This document shows positions 38,592 through 44,369 of a stretch of 44,369 bases of DNA, piece after piece. Made by a program: the position numbers and the translations under genes. This DNA is from Beroe ovata (Eukaryota; Ctenophora; Nuda; Beroida; Beroidae). The stretch spans positions 9,040 through 53,408 of the forward strand of contig CAMPET010000076.1 of NCBI GenBank assembly GCA_946803715.1, read 5' to 3'. The notes beneath the pieces are model-generated. The model worked only from the letters and a program-made list of their open reading frames with translations, was not told where the DNA came from and made no database searches. The stretch's first letter is position 1. Every line of letters begins with the position of its first letter.

Positions 38592-39014
38592 CTAGGCTTT
38601 CAAAATTGGTGACAGAGTAGTTAAGAACCCCATGCTTCCTTGATTAACATGCCGTATAGCAAGGATCTCCACTCTGTCTTGACCAAAGGCGATTTTAAAT
38701 GACATGTTCATGGAGTTTTTGTCTGTCAAATAATGATAATTTAGCTGTTAGTCATCTATTTATTGTTAATACCTTGTGATCTGAGGAACAACTTTGCATC
38801 AACAAACAGCTCAATTCCATGTTCCTAGCTTTGTTGAATAAAGAGCAATTGGTCAGTGTCATGGGTCAAGTGGACTTGGCAGTCTGGTGATTGCTCAGAT
38901 ATATGGAGGATGGTGCATTAACCTTTTAAAAGCATCCACATTCTCTGAATCAATTTACCTTACAATTTTCAGTGGTTTTGATATCTGTTGGCTGTGAGTA
39001 AGTAAGAATTTTGG
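38592..39014 (-). CDS. Possible 3' exons of an unrecognised gene
   Basis: Three minus-strand segments fit together in phase: 38959-39014 (acceptor ttttacag, donor AAG/GTAAAT), 38773-38824 (acceptor gctag, donor CAAG/GTATT) and 38592-38722 (acceptor ttgacag, stop TAG). They would give a C-terminus containing KILTYSQPTDIKTTE, EHGIELFVDAKLF and MSFKIAFGQDRVEILAIRH. The introns would be 134 and 50 bp. No family recognised. Upstream exons are uncertain; another open segment lies at about 39090-39225. Consistent phase supports it; short length and no homology argue against, so chance remains possible. Confidence 0.27.
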
Positions 39015-39599
39015 CTGTAAAATGCAGTGTCAGTACTCAGTATTCTGAGGAAAGAATACTTATATAGATCAAGCGCAATTCACATGTACCTATAGCTGAT
39101 TGAGCACAGAGTATGTCAGTGTTTTATTTGTATGACACATGAGAATGAGGATGCCATCACCCATGCTGATGTGAGCATGATAATGGTCAAGATTCTTAAT
39201 TCCATGTGATTCAAATTCAATTACTGATCACCAGGATTGGACCAATCGGCAAATTTGGCTCATTGTACGATTCAGCAAAACCACCAATTGTCGATTGTTG
39301 GTTGATGGTTCTGACTTATAGATGAATAAGCATTAAACCTGGTTAATAGTGATGTTAAATTGTTGGTATTTAAATTTTGGTGCTCGCGATAGACAATTTG
39401 ATCTTGCAAAGTTGGCACAGTAATTGTTCCAATCCGAAAAAGTGTTTATGATGAATTGCCAATGAATGATTTAATTGGGCAATTCGCATTTCATGCGAGC
39501 AGGCACAGGTTCACTGAGCCACCCATTAGATCATCATGAAGTCCACCGATCGTTTTGCAGAGTGCGTGTGTATTTGCGTGCAGTATACATGGCGCTTTC

Positions 39600-39672
39600 T
39601 ACATAACATTGGAAGTCTCTCCCATTGGCTTCTGATTGGCTGATCAATCGAAAATGGTGACTCTGATTGGCT
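39600..39672. promoter_or_regulatory. Cluster of four inverted CCAAT boxes
   Basis: ATTGG (CCAAT on minus) occurs at 39608, 39624, 39635 and 39666, three of them as attggct. Such spacing is typical of NF-Y-type promoters. It would suit a start for the possible minus-strand gene to the left. Inference only. Confidence 0.35.
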
Positions 39673-39856
39673 ATGCGTGGAAACGGAGGGAGGGAGGGAT
39701 CTCAAAATCTAAATCTTCTGGCTACTTTAGTTGCCATAGCAACCACTGTGATTTGCCCAATAAATAACAGTAGAGCTGGTATGTCGCAGCATTTTTTCAT
39801 CTCTGTTATCCCTTCTCCAGTGCCTTTACGCAAAAAAGGTGATTGGGGAGGGAAAA

Positions 39857-40660
39857 ATAGGCCATGAACACATATTTCTAGTGTGGCCCGGCCCTCTGTT
39901 GAATTGTTTTTGGTCATTTTTGGCGTGTCTCATTGATTTTCGCGTTTTTGTCGTGTTTGTTTTCCAAGGGTTTGTAATCAACATATGGGTGTGGTTTCAG
40001 GTCATGTATGAACATCAAATGATCATGAAGAGGTTGATACTTGTAGTGTGAGAGTAGGAGAGATGATTTGGTTGAATTTATGTCGACAGTACTAGTTAAT
40101 TCATCAATTAATGTGTAAAAGTGTAAAGTCATTCATTTCACGTGTAATGATACTCAAATCACAATATTGGAGAAAATCTTTTTTTTGTTGCATTTCCATG
40201 TCAATGTTTGTTTTCCATTGTGTTTTTGGCCGCTGATTCGATTCCTGGACAAATTTCGGCCATAGGAGCTGCTCGTCAGGTGATATTAAACCAAAAATCT
40301 AGGAAGAAATTATAAATTTCCTCGATTTCGCCATGATCTAGCTCGAAAATTTCTTCGGGTTCGAGTTCTATGTAAAAAATAGGCCAGGCACACTTATTCA
40401 TAGTGTGACCCTGTGAAATTGTTTTTGTTGTCGGTGTGAAATCGTCGTTTGGGCGTGGTCTCAGGGCATGTGTTAACATCAAATATTCGTTAAGAGGGTT
40501 GATACTTGTAAGAGTACTTGATGTAAGAGCGGAAAAATAGTGTCTTCAGTGCCAGCTAAGTCTTCGATTGAGACCCTCGAAATCAATGTGTAAAAGTTTG
40601 AGGTCATCAATTTCACGTATACCGATACTCTGATCAGAAATTGAAGAAAATTTCCTGTCG
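39857..40660. repeat. Diverged direct duplication of about 300 bp
   Basis: Two copies, about 39857-40170 and 40379-40655, share in order: aaaaataggcca, tagtgtg(a/g)c, tgaaattgtttttg-like, gtggt(t/c)tcagg, aacatcaaat, gaggttgatacttgta, aatgtgtaaaagt and atttcacgt. No coding frame persists in both. Confidence 0.6.
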
Positions 40661-40892
40661 CATTTCTATGTAGGAGGAATGTGTAATGTGGCAATAATTA
40701 TGTGCCAGTCAACTCCGCAGCAGAAACCACTCGACATGATATCAATTGGATAGGCGCGCTTAAATGCAAAATTGACCGCGCGTGCTCAGTACGTTTGCAT
40801 TTTTAAACCCTCCAGTCACAAATTCACCACCCCTTTTCTGCGAGAGTTATTTTATGGATGGCCCCTTTTTGATGTTAACTTATCTTTACAGT

Positions 40893-41376
40893 ATGGCTGA
40901 TGTCATGTCAAGTCAAGAGGTGAAACGAGACACTGTGACATGTCAATTGTGTTCAACCCAACTACCTTACGATTTCTATGGTGAGTGAGAAAGGGGTTTT
41001 GTATATTGTGAACATTGATGAAGTTGGAAACCATTTGGTTAAATAAATACAAAATTATATTGTGTATCACGTCCACTTATCGAAATTTCTCTACACTCCA
41101 TGGTTGCATCACAAACGTATTTCCGCAGGCAAGAGAGCGCCATATTGTCCTGGAGTTGTTTACTTGGAGGACACATATCTCCTCCGAGACCCGTACAGTC
41201 CCGAGCCACGTGTGCTATCCGTGGCAGGGTCCTGTGACCTGTGCGGAGTAATTGCGTGTCTGGATTGCGGGGTGTTCTTCACCAAGAGATTCTGCGTTAA
41301 ATGTGTTCTCGAGAATAGTCACAGTTTCCCCGCACAGATAGTGAATACGATACGGGAGAGAGTACCGAGTAAATGA
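40893..41376 (+). CDS. CDPF1: CDPF1 (cysteine-rich DPF motif protein), two exons
   Basis: Join of 40893-40980 and 41129-41376, 111 aa; donor TATG/GTGAGT, acceptor ttccgcag, split Gly codon. Motifs in family order: CQLCSTQLPYDFYG, KRAPYCPGVVYLEDTYLLRDPYSPEP (DPY here in place of the DPF the family is named for), CDLCG, CLDCGVFFTKRFC and CVLENSHSFPAQI. The start ATG sits one base after a possible leader acceptor (ctttacag). Human CDPF1 is about 123 aa and its biochemical role is unknown; the four CxxC-type pairs suggest zinc binding. Confidence 0.92.
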
Positions 41377-41754
41377 TGGTGATAGCAGTGCTGATGATGA
41401 GCATCAAGATTACATTCCGATTCAAAATGAGAAATAGGGAATCAGACGTTGCGCATTGGAGAATGAGTCATGCCGCGCGGGAACAGTTGTTAACAGTTTG
41501 TTCATATGATGATTCTTTATCTGTATTCGAATTTTTGACAAGATTTGGTCAAGTGTTTCAAACAGTGTAAGATTTGGTTATCTGACAATTATTTACATTT
41601 AGATAAAACTGCTAAAACCTCTCCAATTAATGTACCATCATGAACTCTATCCAAAAAGTATCAAATGCTGTTAAAATTTTAGAAAAAAAGATATATCTAC
41701 AAATAAACAAATTATCATTTACCCACAACCATTATTTATCTAAAGTCTATGTTT
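41377..41754. other. Intergenic between converging CDPF1 and the next gene
   Basis: Probable 3' UTRs of both genes. No other feature seen. Confidence 0.4.
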
Positions 41755-44294
41755 TTAATCGTCTGCTATGGAAAGAGTTGCAAGTTCAGGAATGAAGTAT
41801 TTGAATGGGGAAAGTAAGTTGAGAGACTTTGGTCGAGTTTTCTCCCTTAGCGATTTCTTGTTATCAGGTTTTGAGAAGGGGTTAACTGAAATAGGTTTCA
41901 GAGATAGGTTTATGTAGGTGGTGAATCCATGGAGGAGAATGTTCAGTCGTGTTTGTGTCTTGACATCAAGCTGGGGCAGGAAACGACCTGAAAAATAGGA
42001 TTATTTATCAGATAAGATTGCATTCATGGATTATGGACTCAAACTGTGTTTGAATGCGTTTTTGCCTATGAAGTGATATTTCCACTCAATTCACACATAA
42101 ACAACTCAGAAGTCGTCTGTGTAGGTCATGAGTAGAGTGGTTCAACTGTCCATAATATACTCACTGAGAGTCGACTCCCGTTCAGGGTAGCACTTGCTCC
42201 GGTGACTTTCTCCAAGTCTCATGAGATTGCTCTTCCTGATGGGCGGCATGCTGATAATCGCATTCCTCTTCCCCTCTCCCGTCTTTCTCGGTGTACTATC
42301 CACCTTCATCTGCATTTCCTCCTTCTCTTTGCACTTGTACAGGAAGAAGTTCACTATCGAGACTATTGGACTCGTTCCAGGAGAGCTCAGCATGCTCATG
42401 ATTTCCGATACTGTCTTCCCGGATTTCTTGGCTTCGTTCCCAACGTTGGCCGTGAACTCGTTGTATCTCTGCTTCCACTCCACGATCCAATCGTCAGCCA
42501 TTTCCACTAGCTTCGCTTTTCGTTTCGGGTCACCCTCGTACTTCCAAGTTTCCCACGAGTCTATTTCTGCCTCTAGATAGCTGCTCTGATTCATGAGTCC
42601 TCTAGCTTGCAGAAGAGCAATAACCGCTGTCCTCACAACATCATCTCCGTCAATAAACTGGGAAAGCAGCTCCGCCAGGACCATTTCATCCATGATGTTG
42701 AGTTTCTGTATGAGTTTCATCGCATCCAAGATAAACTGTCGCTCATCTGGTAGTGATGCCCGCGGGGGCGGATCCTCATTCAAGGATTTGATGGTGGCAA
42801 GCTTCACATCTGTAGGAATTGGGATGCTGTACTCGATGTGTAGGAGTGCCAGGGCCTGAAATGGGGCAATGACAAGTTAATTTGCAGTGTCGTTGTATCG
42901 TGTTTCATTTTGTTTAGAAGTGGGCGGTGTGTAGGGCAGATAACCTAATTTCATCACTTTCAACTCACACAGCACAAGCGCGCTCCAAAACCATCACGTT
43001 GTTGCTATGGAAACACGTGAAACTTTTGAAAAGTTTCAAAATTAATCACAGATTTGTTTTCGCCGCTTACATAAGCGCTGATTTGACTGTGTGACCGCGC
43101 GCGCGAAATGTGAACACTGAAACAAGTTCTCTCATTTGGAATGACAAGTAGAGATTAAAAGAAAACGTGTGATTTCACATGTATCATACATAGCGAGTAA
43201 TTGAGGTAACTAAGAGTTATGTTTACCTGGCAAATCTCAGCTTTGACATGGAATGCAGCTTTTCCCAGTGCCTCCAGAACCATAAAAATGAATTCTGTGA
43301 GGGATGCCCGCGGGAAAGTCTGAAAGTAGATCATTCATACATAGTCAAAATATTGAACTGCATGATTGTTTAGTTTTTATGAATTTTTCATATCATCAAT
43401 TGGCATTCTTAGTAAGGTATCATCAGTCATAAGTCCATGAAATTTCGAGAATCACCTTCGGATTAGGATCAGGCAGGTAAGCCCTGAACCATGGCTCGTC
43501 TTGAAACAGCACGATATAGTCGGGTAAGGGTTCGGGAGGCGGCGGAGGAGTGACAGGCTTCTTGACAGGCGGGGGAGGTCTGAAATGGTGATGAAATTAG
43601 TTTGTTTGTTTGTTTGATAACCCACGGTGGGGCTGGCAATGTGCCGAAATGATTTAATACAGTTGGAAATTTTAAGATTCAAGCCACAAAGCACAAAGAG
43701 ATNTCACCTTCGGATTAGGATCAGGCAGGTAAGCCCGGAACCATGGCTCGTCTTGAAACAGCACGATATAGTCGGGTAAGGGTTCGGGAGGTGGCGGAGG
43801 AGTGACAGGTTTCTTGACAGGTGGGGGAGGTCTGAAATGGTGATGAAATTAGTCATGGTGATTTGTGCCCTTTATATTTCATAACCGAGTTTTCACGATC
43901 TATTCAATCCAATTAGTTTATTGTATCTATATCATATTGTGCTACACAGCACACATTTCATCAGCAGCTGGGCAGACACACAGATAGCAGTGCTTTGAGA
44001 ACCAGCTTCCTGTTGGTCAACGTGCAATATTCATTTGATACATATATGATATAGAGTGCTGTCAGAGATACGCTAAAATCAGAGTAATGAAACCGTCAAC
44101 GGTGTTGAGAGTGCATGTTGGAGTGAAAATATGTCCATGGGAAATGTTAACTATTCAACTATGTTGTATGGTATATGAGCAAAATATGTGTGTTGTGAAA
44201 TGGAAGTTCGTACTCTGGGGCTGGAATTTGAGGTAGAATATCTCTGGTAGTTTGGGTTGACGCTCTCCTTCTGTAGGCGGCAAGTGATTCGCCA
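41755..44294 (-). CDS. HEAT/ARM-like protein, C-terminal exons (WDR97/WDR87-like?)
   Basis: Exons 44214-44294, 43456-43579 (or its twin 43708-43831), 43227-43319, 42165-42855 and 41755-41987 join in phase and end in TAA; the 5' part lies outside the window. The peptide has a Pro-rich stretch (PVKKPVTPPPPPEPLPDY), then FQDEPWFRAYLPDP, then helical repeats (ALGKAAFHVKAEICQALALL, IKSLNEDPPP, ELLSQFIDGDDVVRTAVIALL) and a C-terminal KYFIPE. This recalls the C-terminal helical part of the large WD-repeat proteins WDR97/WDR87, associated with sperm or cilia, but from memory only. The unbroken frame at 42142 reads past a strong donor (TCA/GTGAGTAT), so I prefer splicing to 41987. Confidence 0.6.
43703..43860 (-). 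repeat. Second copy of the exon at 43456-43579, next to an N
   Basis: 43704-43855 repeats 43451-43606 with about four differences in the 124-bp exon (43708-43831), all synonymous. A single N stands directly before it at 43703. Confidence 0.9.
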
Positions 44295-44296
44295 CT

Positions 44297-44369
44297 GAGT
44301 GAGAGAGTGTGTGAGTGAGTGGGTGAGTGAGTGAGTGAGTGAGTGAGTGAGTGAGTGAGTGAGTGAGTG
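44297..44369. repeat. (GAGT)n microsatellite at window end
   Basis: Tetranucleotide repeat running to the last base, so probably an assembly end. It begins inside the intron just before the last-seen exon of the minus-strand gene. Confidence 0.95.

Noticed and set aside
39667-40051. Plus- and minus-strand frames in the diverged duplication
   Set aside because: The frames are not kept in the second copy and show no protein motif.
42142-42164. Stop of the long minus-strand frame just after SEYIMDS
   Set aside because: A GTGAGTAT donor lies seven codons earlier, and splicing to 41987 gives 77 more in-phase codons, so the read-through end is probably intron.

Overview
The window reads as a stretch of a compact animal genome. 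It holds full orthologues of animal and ciliary genes (KIF6, AK7, CFAP418, MST/Hippo kinase, GRAF-type RhoGAP, gamma-SNAP, CAPZA, EMC7, ZNF330, CDPF1), spliceosomal introns with GT-AG ends, an AT-rich background, abundant CA/TG microsatellites and a decayed LINE. An early-branching invertebrate, most likely a sponge, is my best guess. This is inference from gene content and compactness; nothing in the sequence names the species. Both ends are low complexity (poly-C at 1-26, a GAGT repeat at 44297-44369), so they look like assembly ends. There are also a 16-N gap at 19810-19825 and a single N at 43703.

Left part (1-15.9 kb), densely packed: the last exon of an MFSD11-like transporter (+), CFAP418 (+), a possible 86-aa protein (+), then six genes in a row on the minus strand: CAPZA, gamma-SNAP, ZNF330, KIF6, a BAR-PH-RhoGAP-SH3 protein and EMC7. 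All except EMC7 and the MFSD11 fragment have an uninterrupted coding sequence.

Middle (15.9-24.2 kb): a GC-rich repeat island with two adjacent foldback elements that each carry an 8-bp target duplication, a 5'-truncated LINE on the minus strand, a perfect 34-bp hairpin, and the seven-exon Hippo kinase MST1/2 (+).

Right part (24.2-44.4 kb): AK7 on the minus strand, rebuilt here as 16 in-phase exons over 13 kb (687 aa). Its largest intron holds two papain-family protease genes on the same strand, and another intron holds a candidate small secreted Cys-rich gene on the opposite strand. Then come a repeat-rich stretch with a possible unrecognised minus-strand gene, CDPF1 (+, two exons), and the 3' exons of a HEAT/ARM-like protein that may be WDR97-like (-). 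One exon of that last gene is present twice beside an N.

Together the genes are mostly housekeeping (actin capping, SNARE recycling, ER insertase, nucleolus, Hippo signalling) plus four known or suspected cilium-related genes. The strongest unusual observations are the foldback pair with clean target duplications, the almost identical propeptide coding sequence of two otherwise divergent proteases with an altered active-site loop, the gamma-SNAP tail with four NPF motifs, the hidden antisense Cys-rich gene inside AK7, and the perfect hairpins at 18619 and 28433.
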